Program-made: the position numbers and the translations under genes
Notes under the pieces: model-generated
What the model was told of the DNA's origin: nothing
Database searches by the model: none
The model's input: only the letters and a program-made list of their open reading frames with translations
Origin: Gari tellinella
Lineage: Eukaryota > Mollusca > Bivalvia > Cardiida > Psammobiidae
Assembly: GCA_922989275.2 (NCBI GenBank)
Contig: OV277870.1
Coordinates: 29,470,742 to 29,534,741, forward strand
Reading direction: 5' to 3'
Length of the DNA stretch: 64,000 bases
Shown: one piece after another, positions 55,112 through 64,000 of the stretch
Position numbering within the stretch: the stretch's first letter is position 1
Layout: every line of letters begins with the position of its first letter

Positions 55112-55267
55112 GTACAGTCATGTGCAACCAAAGGAGTCCCTTATGAAACACAAATAAACATCACATTTACACTCGCTATTTGCAAACAGTTTTGAATATT
55201 CATTAATTTAAATTTGAGAAAAAAAGTTGACACTCATATCGTTGGGTTTTTTATGTTAAAAGCATAC

Positions 55268-55502
55268 TAAACCCATTTTACCCTTGTGCCTAACAAAATG
55301 GAAATTGGCAAACAATATAGACCTTGATGAGACACTGCGCAATGCGGCGTCTCATCAGGGTCTGCATTGTTTGCTATATCATATGAACATGAACAAACAC
55401 TGCAGGATCTTTAGATCATCTTTGTATATATTTATATAATAAAATCTTGAGGCAAGTATACAGGGGAAACTCATTGCAATATCTAGGCATAAATGGGTCA
55501 AG
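55268..55502. mobile_element. Group C-like MITE variant
   Basis: AAACCCATTTTACCCTTGTG to AGGCATAAATGGGTCA. Core about 55305-55375: GACACTGCGCAATGCGGCGT then CTCATCAGGG. Same arms as 47333-47574. Confidence 0.7.
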
Positions 55503-55660
55503 GCTAAAGTAAGATTGATAATCAGCGAGTAATCTCTGGCAGTGCTGGTACCATCAGTGTAGTCGTAGTTATTTATATGCAGGCAGCTTGGTTATCTTGT
55601 AACAGTTTTAATATCTATCATAACCTAGAAATAGCAAGGCTATACCGCCAATACCTGCTT

Positions 55661-55880
55661 TAACCCATTCTCTGTCATGACGTCTTCCGGCAGTTTCAAA
55701 CAATTGTCTTCTGCTTTTCTTTTTTCAAATTAAATTTCCGTACATGCATTTTGACTTACATATATTGAAGTGAGTGTCAAACAGTTTGGATCCTGATCAG
55801 ACGACGCGTTATGCGGAGTCCGGTCAGAATCCCAACTGTTTGCAAATAAACATTGTACCCCGGGTAAGGCAGTGAAGGCA
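55661..55880. mobile_element. Group G-like MITE
   Basis: TTAACCCATTCTCTGTCATG to AAGGCAGTGAAGGCATAA. Core about 55780-55845 with CAGACGACGCGTTATGCGGA. Confidence 0.6.
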
Positions 55881-56933
55881 TAACATAGTAGTTGAAAGTC
55901 TTAGTAAGCTTAAGTTTTTAATTCGATGAGCTTTTATTTCAGAAAGAGTGTTTTCATGTTCATTGTCATTCATCCAAAAACATCACAAATAATTATATAA
56001 ACACGACTTAAAAATAAGGATTGGTGCCAATTTAGAAGTTGTTGTTTGTTTTTAACATTTGTATAGGTTGGTTGGCTTGATGGATGGATGGAAAGATGAT
56101 GTTTTACGGCCCATCAATACAAATTAGGGCATTTAGTGTCGAAAACTTTAAACAAAACAAACTAAACGCCAATCCCTCACTGTCTTACCCCAAGTACAAT
56201 AGTTATTTGCAAACAGTTTAACGCGACGTTTGATCTGGATCCAAACTGTTTGATACTCTTTTGTTTTCGTAAGTCAAAATACTTAAAACTTAAATATTTG
56301 AAAAATAAAAGCAGACGACAATTGTTTAATGGCAGTAAAGTGGTTCCAACAAATCTCAAAAGAATACCAGTATAACATGGTTATAATAACACACGTCAGA
56401 CATTATTTGCGTGTTATAAGATGTAAATAAGATTCCTAGATTAGCTCATATGACCTTGATCAATGAACAAAAACAGAAACTATAGAGGAGAAGAATTGAT
56501 TTTAATTCCCCATTTTAGAAACAAAAGGTTAACGCACATGCATTGCATTTGAATATAAAAACCGACAACTTTTTTACATTTCTTTCTACATGACATTGTG
56601 TTTTAACCAAAATGACATGCTTGTTTTACGTTCACCTTGCTTTAAGCCGTTACCTACCTTAAACCCCTGTTAATTTATACTATTTAGTGGTCGCATTAGA
56701 TAGGTTTTACGTTATCTCCAATAGAAATACTATAAGTTAAGTAAGATATGTAAAATTAAGTATCTACTCCATGTATGTATTTAGCAAACGACTTGCTTGC
56801 AGTGATAATTATTAACTCTTGCGCTGACAAAATATCGTCTGCTAAAACTTATCGTCTGCAATAATATGCCACATTAAATGTTTGAAATTGGTAGGAGTAT
56901 CTTACCAGTTTAACTAGAGATCTGGGGCCCGTT

Positions 56934-57166
56934 TTACTAAACTACTTACGCAAAAATTTTGCGTAAGTCAAAATCGTTTTACTCTTATTTTTCGACCATA
57001 AACGTTTGCAAACAGCAAATAGCCAGTTCAGAGGACGCGCTAAAAGCGCGTCCTCAGATCTGGCTATTTGCTGTTTGTAGCACATGATAATAAAACATAT
57101 AAATTAAAAATTAAAATTTTGACTTACGCAAAAATTTTGCGTAAGTAGTTTAGTAAAACGGGCCCC
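56934..57166. mobile_element. Group D MITE
   Basis: GGGGCCCGTTTTACTAAACT to AGTTTAGTAAAACGGGCCCC. Inner palindrome GCAAACAGCAAATAGCCAGT to GGCTATTTGCTGTTTG with GGACGCGCTAAAAGCGCGTC centre. Matches 17119-17360. Confidence 0.9.
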
Positions 57167-57167
57167 A

Positions 57168-57340
57168 GGGACCGTTTTATGAAACGTCGTACGACAAAAA
57201 CGGTCGTAAATAAAAAAAATTAAAGAACATTTAACTTCTGTCACAAAACAAGATTAGATTTAAAAATAGATAATAGTAGAGATTTTTAGAATCTGACTTA
57301 CGCCAATATTTGTCGTACGACGTTTCGTAAAACGGGCCCC
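57168..57340. mobile_element. Group D-related MITE (GTCGTACGAC type) abutting the previous one
   Basis: GGGACCGTTTTATGAAACGT CGTACGACAAAA to TTGTCGTACGACGTTTCGTA AAACGGGCCCC. It starts one or two bases after the preceding element and has no CAAACAG core. Confidence 0.8.
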
Positions 57341-57559
57341 ATACGCAGTGGTACGCGGCGTCTTATCTGGATCCAAACTGTTTGCAATGTCGATTTTAGT
57401 CGCCTTTGGCATACATACATGTCTCACAAATGTACTCTATGTGATAGAAAACTAAGAATATGAAACTTTTTGGTTTAAAAAACTCCCATTGAGCCAGTTT
57501 TCAATGTGCATATCGCCTATCTAAATACTGATTCAGGCTAATGATTGGTTTTGGTTTTT

Positions 57560-57715
57560 GGCCTCGGATTTCGCCAAGTACATTTGTCATTTTCCTTTGA
57601 CGTTTCTTGTTTTCGTCTTTTAGAAGACTTTCAATATTGTAGCTGTCTGAATCGTGACCCCAGGGCATTATATCTTGACGCTAAGTTTCTGGTTAAAAAT
57701 GTCTTCTTTCTTCAC
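57560..57715 (+). repeat. Dispersed repeat L, copy 2
   Basis: Resembles 47620-47860 on the other strand: TTTGTCATTTTCCTTTGACG, GACGCTAAGTTTCTGGT. Neither copy has gene context. Confidence 0.5.
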
Positions 57716-57927
57716 ATTCTTACTCATTAATGTTATTTTAGAGCACAGAGCTAACATCTTGTCGTGATTTTATTACCAGTAGCTTAACCTTTTCAGTGAT
57801 AGAAGAATGTTTTTGTCTGCTTTTATTTCACATATTTTAGATATCTGGATTTCTATTAAAAACAAAATATTGAAACGAGTGCAAAACTATTCGGAACATC
57901 ATCCGGTACATAATTTTATAGTGTGCA

Positions 57928-58150
57928 ATGGAGAAGTTATTCTTTTCCAATAAATGCGTTTACGCTATTTAAAACTATTTTTTCCATTGCAAACAGAGCA
58001 GACGCCTTGTAACCCGACGTGTGATCAGGCTCCATAAACTTTGCCATTCAAATAGAAATTACTTGTTTGAATCTTCTAAATGTTGACATTTCCTACATTT
58101 TATTGCAATACGTTTGCACCAGACGGGACAGACGGAAGTCTTCTCCTTCG
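57928..58150 (+). mobile_element. Group A MITE, decayed
   Basis: CAATGGAGAAGTTATTCTTT, TCCAATAAATGCGTTTACGC, worn core about 57985-58035 and TTTTATTGCAATACGTTTGC. Confidence 0.6.
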
Positions 58151-58384
58151 TTATGAGTTATTCGGCGCCTGGTTTGGATCCAAGTTGTTCGTAGATGTCA
58201 GGGCAGTTGTGGTTGATCGAAGCTAATACACCATGACACATCTACTGAAAACATTCAGTTTCCGGTTAAATCTTAACAATTTGTTCTACTTTTTAGTGTT
58301 GCTTTTTACAACGATTTGGAAAATGGCAAATGGCGCCGACTGCAGAATCTGTTCATATAGGTGCCTGTAGAAGGGTTCTGACCA

Positions 58385-58658
58385 GGGCCCCGTTGCATAA
58401 AACTTCGTACAACAAATTTTGTCGTAAGTCAGATTATAAAAGTCTCAATTATTATATATTTCTCCATCTAATCCTGCCTTGTGACATCTCTTTGGAATCG
58501 TCTTCAAAAGACGATTCCAAAGAGATGTCACAATGCAGGATTCAAGACAATTCAAATGAGATGTCATAAGACAGGATTAAAGAATTCAGAAATTAAATGT
58601 ATTCTAAAGTTTTGACTTACGACCGTTTTTGTCGTACGAAGTTTTATGAAACGGACCT
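58385..58658. mobile_element. Group D-related MITE with long internal hairpin
   Basis: GGGCCCCGTTGCATAAAACT to GAAGTTTTATGAAACGGACC. The inner hairpin at 58481-58533 pairs TGTGACATCTCTTTGGAATC with its exact complement around CGTCTTCAAAAGACG. Related copies lie at about 52725-52858 and 61048-61270. Confidence 0.8.
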
Positions 58659-59019
58659 CAGGGGCTACACTGTTTGCATAGGACAAGTATTCTCCGCTAA
58701 AACACGATTTGTAAACGACAAGTAGACTTGTCGCTATTGTTAAATAGGTTAAATGTTATTAACCATCAGCATACCTGAACTTCTTCAAGTAGTAAGTATG
58801 TGACAAACTGGACAAAAGTCTATCGCTCAACATGTTAAACAATCCTTCAACGATTTGTTACGGTTCAAGTTAGATCATCGGTTTTAGTTGGTTATGTTTG
58901 TTTTACAATACTTCCAAGATCGGTATATATGGCCCATGTTAACGTTCTTGTGCATTATGTTTACCTTGGTGGCTATTTCGAATATCTTAACCCATTTGTG
59001 CCCACGATCCCATACATTC

Positions 59020-59171
59020 TGAATATTGATTTTAAACTGAATGGCAAACAGTTTGGAGCCTGATTAGACGCCGGGTTACCCGGTGTCTGATCTGGCTCCA
59101 AATTGTTTGCATTGGAAATAATAGATTGAGCGTAAACGCATTTTTAAGAAAGAATGACGTTTTCTCCACTG
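59020..59171 (-). mobile_element. Group A MITE, left end missing
   Basis: Core 59043-59110 (GACGCCGGGTTACCCGGTGT), then GAGCGTAAACGCATTTTTAA and ACGTTTTCTCCACTG. The left side joins a short group C start (TTAACCCATTTGTGCCCACG at 58988). Confidence 0.8.
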
Positions 59172-59264
59172 TACAAGTGAAAAGTGAAATCATAATACAG
59201 AATTAAGTCTTCCAGTAATATTCTTGCTCTTGTTTTTTTTAAACATTTAGCTCTTTAAACCTTT

Positions 59265-59460
59265 TCTCAATAGCCCGTTTCTAATTATGAAGACAGATGG
59301 CCAGTTAAAGGAGGTTGAAAACAAAGACGAATGCGCCTTAAGGCACATACTATTTTACTTTCACCCTGATTTTAGTTACCATCCTCTAGAATAAAGAACA
59401 TATTTCTAATTAAGTAATTAAACGATTAAACTTCTATTTGTACATATTCAGTTTCTAATC
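59265..59460 (+). mobile_element. Group F MITE fragment
   Basis: AGCCCGTTTCTAATTATGAA, GACAGATGGCCAGTTAAAGG, ACGAATGCGCCTTAAGGCAC and TACCATCCTCTAGAATAAAG. Confidence 0.6.
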
Positions 59461-59639
59461 AAGACTTATCCATTTTGACAATTGACTAACACCGTATACC
59501 TTGATCACATGACTTCTGAAGGAACACTTCTCATCTAGGTATTCGATGATTGTAATAGGCGAGTGTATTATTTTCAGATAAACTCTTTGTAAAAGACGAG
59601 TGTTCTCGTCATTATGTTTCAATAGGTAAAAACAATCTA

Positions 59640-59962
59640 CAGCGCCCCCTCTCTACAACGACAGCCACTGAGAGACAAAGAGATATGTGCGTTGTTCGGA
59701 GGGAGTCGTTATAGGGAGAGACATTGGCTCTTTTTGCAAACAGTTTGAATCCAGATCAGACGCCGCGTAATCAGGGTTCAAGCTGTTTGCTACTCGTCAT
59801 TTAGGTTTTTTCCTGTCAAAAGTACATTATGTTACTTGTGAAAAGCACCAGGCGACAAATTAAGCAGACGATATGGAAGTAGTAAAAACGTTAGGGAACT
59901 GTGGCAAATGTCGTTGTAAGGAGGGATTCTTTGTTAGGGACCGCTATAGGGAGGGAACGCTG
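59640..59962 (+). mobile_element. Group B MITE
   Basis: CAGCGCCCCCTCTCTACAAC to CTATAGGGAGGGAACGCTG. Core 59737-59790 has lost its right half centre (GACGCCGCGTAATCAGGGTT). Confidence 0.85.
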
Positions 59963-60511
59963 TATTTTTATGTCGATGGGCGCTAAACCGTCGGCACAAT
60001 ATATTCTCTGATACGTGATTTATGTAGTAACCTGACAATACTTCTGTTCAGAGTTCATCGAATTGATGATAAAATGTATAGTTGTTCCCAAAGGTTATTT
60101 CAAAATAAATTAGCTTTTAGCATTTTATATTTATTGTATGTGTTTTATTATTTTCCTCGCCTCATTCAGACTTCTTTTTACAATTTTCGTTCGATGCCAT
60201 ACAATGGTTGTATAGCATAAAACTTTATATACAACATTTATAGCAACACCTTATGAATTCAGTAGAGACAATGAACATATGCTGTCCAAATATCTAGAAC
60301 AACGAGGCCTGATAAGGAGCAAAACTGTTTGCAAAAGACTATTGTAATCGGAGATACGTAATGAAGGGATCAAGAAGACAGTTTTACCACAATTACGGGG
60401 GGAAATTGAACAGCCTGTCGAGCCTGACGATAGTTGAAATGTTATGTATATACGGACACTTTTCTTCCTATAAGAATACTGTTCCAAATGCTTACGAGTA
60501 ATATATAACTA

Positions 60512-60714
60512 CAGTCGAAACTAGAGATTTCGGTCTTGCTTTTGATCGAACGTATCCATATTTCGAAGTTGAAAGATAGATTGGCCACGTTTTTGCTTTG
60601 AAATACGGTTATGCTTGACTTAAGCGAAATTGATTAATCAAATTAATCGTATATACTGGTGGTAAGGTCGATTTAGGCGAATTTAAACCATCGAATTTCG
60701 ACTGTATGTGTACA
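60512..60714. mobile_element. Group P MITE
   Basis: CAGTCGAAACTAGAGATTTC to CCATCGAATTTCGACTG, TA on both sides. Inner TTTCGAAGTTGAAAG and CTTTGAAATACGGTTATG are decayed arms. Confidence 0.65.
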
Positions 60715-61047
60715 GCTAAAACTGATACCCACCCCGGGCCATTGACAAACAACACACACAATATACTGTTTGTAAACTCGCCTATAAGATACATGGTTTA
60801 TTCTGTAATAGACTATACAATCCATGAGCATACATAAAATTATACCAAAAATACATACAATATAAACAACAACGGCGATAAAAAAAAAAAAGATAATCCT
60901 AATAGTTACATTTCAGAGGATACGTTAACTTATTCGCTGCCTTGTTGTTATTCCTTTAAAAAATCGTAATTTACTTTTATTTTCAAACTTATTTTCGAGT
61001 TTATTGTGTTTTGGCAAAACAAACAAACAATGTCCTATCGTAAAAAC

Positions 61048-61270
61048 ACTTACGAACCATATGACAAATATTGTCGTAAATCACATTCTCCAATTCTCAA
61101 TTAAGGCTTATTTCTCCATTTAAAGCTGTTTTGTGACATTTCTTTAGAGTCGTCTCGACAAGACACTTCCAAAGAGATGTCACAAGCCATGATTGGAACG
61201 AGAAATAAGATGTTTTTAAACGTTTGGCTTACGACCATTTTTGTCGTACGACGTGTCGTAAGGCGGGTTA
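61048..61270. mobile_element. Group D-related MITE, worn
   Basis: ACAAATATTGTCGTAAATCA, TGTGACATTTCTTTAGAGTC, CCAAAGAGATGTCACA and TTTTGTCGTACGACGTGTCG match 58385-58658. Confidence 0.65.
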
Positions 61271-61454
61271 TTGCTGTCATTTAAATAAACAAAAGCAAAT
61301 ACATGTACTACCTTATAGTGGGCCTTATGTAATTTGCGATACAGGGGTTACAGTGAAGAAGACGTTATTAGTTTCCTTTCAAACGACACTTTATGCCAAC
61401 GCAAGGCAATGACGTAGAAAATAACAAATTCTTGGAAATGTTTACAATTTCTTC

Positions 61455-61693
61455 TTAACCCTTTCACTTGTTCGTGACATTTTACCCCTTCACCATTTCA
61501 TTGTCACCTTCTTCAATTTTGATTCCTGCAATGTCGTTTCAAAGAGAAAAAATAAGGCAGTATGACTACAGAAAATTCAAAACGAATGTCAAATAGTTTG
61601 ATCATGATCAGACGCCGCGTAACGCGGCGTCTGACCAGGATCCATACTGTTTTGCAAACGCGTTTTCAGTGTCATTGAGAGTGATAGGGTTAA
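61455..61693. mobile_element. Group G MITE
   Basis: TTAACCCTTTCACTTGTTCG to GAGAGTGATAGGGTTAA. Core 61590-61655 with perfect centre GACGCCGCGTAACGCGGCGT. Confidence 0.9.
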
Positions 61694-61739
61694 TTTAGTT
61701 GCTTACAGTTTGGAACCTGGTCAGACGCCGGTAAATTAC

Positions 61740-62790
61740 TGTTACTAGTTATGTACGGTACAACACTCTCTATCACGACCACTAAATAGTGTTAATTATT
61801 AGGTTTAATAGATAGTTAATAGATTATAGCAAGGTGGCTGCTTTCTGATTTTTCTGTTATATTGTCACATTGCCTTACGCAATCACCTTTATTTCATATG
61901 ATCCATTAGCCCCATTTTAAGTGTGGTCGTAACAGAGAGGTTTAACTATACATAATTGTTTTGAAACAAAAAACGTGTTACAGTATATGGCATAAGAAAT
62001 TTGGAGATCTGCAAATCTGTTTCTTCTAATGTAAAATGTATAAAGTACTAGTTATAATGGAATTATAGATTCAGACAAGATATATCCGGGGAAATTATAT
62101 ACATGATTTCAAATCTCTTGATAACAATTTAAAATTTACTAATCCTCACTATCAAATGTCGGTTGTCAACATACTTCCCTCCTGCCTTTATTTCTCAAAT
62201 AATCAAATTAGGATGTTAGATGTTGCAAAGTATATTGATTTATGAGTAGAATAGTGTTTCCCCTAATCAATCATTAGGTCTGACTTGGATCCAAACTGTT
62301 TTAGAAAATTCGAAATCGGTCGGGCTTAGCAGTGAAAGAATTAACCCGCTGTCTGTCGATCGCAACTTGACTAATATTTGAGAACAATTTGGATACAGAC
62401 CATGCAGACATCCCAAAACGTAAATTCTTCATCTGGGTCACCCTCCTCTCAAGCTTTCTTTGATTTAAAAAAAAAAAGCTTAAATCTTAACTTGACAAAC
62501 ATTGCAGACTACAATTTAATTTCAAAGCAGACGGTCGGCCAATGGTTAACATGGATAAGGAGTATAAAGCAATCATAGTTAAGTCGATGTGTACAATGTA
62601 CACTTTTATATAGAACGTGATAGATCGATTACAGTCTATAGAAGCCATTTAACCTTCAATGCGCATTTTAGCCAGCCTATGCCAAGGTATGAAATGTTAG
62701 TTAAATACGTTGGCTTACGTCGGGTACGTTATAAGTACCTTTTGTAGAAGTCTACAGCACGTTGGTATACGCGGACATAATTAATGCGTT
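61740..62790. other. Intergenic stretch with decayed repeats
   Basis: No gene recognised. Group F-type termini (CTCTCTATCACGACCACTAA near 61768 and AGTGTGGTCGTAACAGAGAG near 61920, an inverted pair) bracket 61768-61945. A half core, TTGGATCCAAACTGTTTTAG, lies near 62285. Confidence 0.4.
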
Positions 62791-62794
62791 GTGG

Positions 62795-62836
62795 TACGTC
62801 GAAAGTTTTTGTTCAAGCAAAAAAGGTCTCAACGTA
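62795..62836 (+). repeat. 42-bp direct repeat, copy 1
   Basis: TACGTCGAAAGTTTTTGTTC then AAGCAAAAAAGGTCTCAACG TA; identical to 63096-63137. It ends exactly at the start of the group A MITE. Confidence 0.9.
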
Positions 62837-63082
62837 CAGTGGAGAAAACGTTATTCTTTTTCATTAAACGCGTTTACGCTAAAACTATTATTTACAGTGC
62901 AAACAGTTTGGAGCCAGATCAGACGCCGGGTAACCCGGCGTCTGATCAGGCTCCAAACTGTTTGCCACCAAGATAAACATGAATTATCAGAATTGTCCAA
63001 AAGTTGTACTTTTCTACGTTTTAGTGCTTTGCGTTTGCGTACGTTTGCGTTTAAACGGGAAAGAATAACAGATTCTCCACTG
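62837..63082 (+). mobile_element. Group A MITE, complete
   Basis: CAGTGGAGAAAACGTTATTC to AACAGATTCTCCACTG. Core 62900-62968 centred on CCGGGTAACCCGG. Long open frames across it exist on both strands only because the palindrome lacks stops. Confidence 0.92.
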
Positions 63083-63095
63083 CGTAGAGTAGCTC

Positions 63096-63137
63096 TACGT
63101 CGAAAGTTTTTGTTCAAGCAAAAAAGGTCTCAACGTA
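63096..63137 (+). repeat. 42-bp direct repeat, copy 2
   Basis: Identical to 62795-62836. It lies 13 bp beyond the right end of the group A MITE, separated by CGTAGAGTAGCTC. Confidence 0.9.
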
Positions 63138-63381
63138 TACCGACGTTCTGCATGCCTTTTGTATACTCTTCGTACGTTGTAGGTAAGTTATGCGATCCTT
63201 TACACATGTTATATTAGCCATTATGAGTACGTTTGTTCAGCGTATGGCCAAATTATGCTTTACCTCATGAAATGTGACAAAGGTCAATAATTGCAATAAA
63301 CAAATTTTAATACCTTTAATTGTGTAACATTGTTATGCCCAAAACGGTAATCCAATAGTTCGTGTGTCAGTCCCTGTCAAT

Positions 63382-63462
63382 GTAACAGTGTTTATTGGGA
63401 AAGAATAACACATTCTCCACTGTAACAGTGTTTATTGGGAAAGAATAACAGATTCTCCACTG
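63382..63462 (-). repeat. Two tandem solo right ends of group A (40-bp period)
   Basis: GTAACAGTGTTTATTGGGAA AGAATAACACATTCTCCACT and again with AGATTC in place of ACATTC. Only the terminal 35-40 bases of group A are present, head to tail. Confidence 0.85.
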
Positions 63463-64000
63463 TATCTGTGTACTCGTCCGTCCGTTCGTTTTTGTACCTT
63501 TAGTCCGGAGTATATTCATTATAACGCATCACCTACTGACCCCATAGGGGTACCAAATTGGTATATGAGTACATCTTTGAGTGGCTGACTGTCCTGCACC
63601 TAGTTCAGATACAATGACATAAACATTGACTTTTGACCTCAGTTATAGAGTATTGTCTGAAGAGTATTGCCGATGCCACAAACTCCGAATTTAGTGTAAG
63701 AGTACATATATCTTGGAATGGCGAATTTGCTGTTTCTTTGACCTCGGACCTCGGACCTCATTTAAAAAAAACGATTGTCCTGGTCAACTTCCATATACGT
63801 CGCCTGATAGATACATGTATATAAAATTGATGTGAATGTATATCTATACTGTAGCCATTACCCTTTGCCTCAATTATATTAAAAATCTTGTCCGAAGCAC
63901 ATGTCCTGTACCACATCAGGTAAGAATAAATTTATTTTGTGAGTAGAATCTACAACTTTGGATACTATTTTCAGGTAATTTCGAATTTGATATTGACCTT
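63463..64000. other. Window end, no gene recognised
   Basis: Contains direct repeats of CCTCGGA (GACCTCGGACCTCGGACCTC near 63740) and some AAGGTCA-like motifs. No exon, RNA gene or MITE end identified. Confidence 0.4.

Noticed and set aside
62762..63217. 151-codon open frame near the window end
   Set aside because: It runs through a complete group A MITE and the 42-bp direct repeats; the same peptide pieces appear at every group A copy (for example 24761-25039, 52005-52301).

Overview
This is eukaryotic, AT-rich, intron- and repeat-dense DNA. It most likely comes from a mollusc, probably a bivalve. The reasons are a gene split into at least 13 short exons with GT-AG introns, an invertebrate-type SLC6 transporter, tRNA-derived SINEs, a GCTCACCTGAGCC element of a kind I recall from oyster and scallop genomes, and a very high load of palindromic MITEs with a GCAAACAG...CTGTTTGC core. 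The species assignment is inference only.

The one protein-coding gene I can support is a sodium/chloride-dependent SLC6 neurotransmitter/amino-acid transporter on the + strand. Its 13 exons lie between 8092 and 42107, and every splice phase agrees. Joined, they encode a 591-residue, 12-helix protein with a natural stop at 42105-42107. The sequence resembles the glycine/proline transporter branch most, but the substrate cannot be read from it. An upstream exon for the N-terminal tail may be missing or lie elsewhere. I found no other credible gene; the remaining open frames fall in repeats or lack support.

Layout. 1-2286: weakly featured, with SINE and retroelement-tail fragments. 2287-7881: a foldback-type element whose arms are telomere-like (TTAGGG-containing) satellites in opposite orientation. 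8092-42107: the transporter gene, with introns filled by nested MITEs. 27925-29975, in intron 7: about 27 tandem 76-bp copies of the 3' splice site plus the first 46 bases of exon 8, running directly into the real exon 8. 30780-32545, in intron 9: a degenerate TGTTATCAG array split by a GCTCACC element. 34815-37642, in intron 11: a 2.8-kb element with long terminal inverted repeats, an internal foldback and a tandem duplication carrying roughly 146-bp hairpins. 42108-64000: downstream sequence that is almost entirely MITEs and other repeats.

At least eight MITE groups are named here by letter. A: CAGTGGAGAA ends. B: CAGTGCTCCCTC ends. C: TTAACCCATTTGTGCC ends. D: GGGGCCCGTTTTA ends. F: AGGTGGCCACTT with an AAAGCAGAATGC hairpin. 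G: TTAACCCTTTCA ends. H: hairpins with a CGAAGCC-type loop. P: CAGTCGAACTTCGATATC ends. Groups A, B, C and G share a palindromic core, CAAACAG...GATCAGACGCC...GGCGTCTGATC...CTGTTTG, although their ends are unrelated. I count over 60 full, half or decayed cores by eye, about one per kilobase. The modular sharing of this core and the exon-8-derived splice-acceptor array are the two most notable signals in the window.
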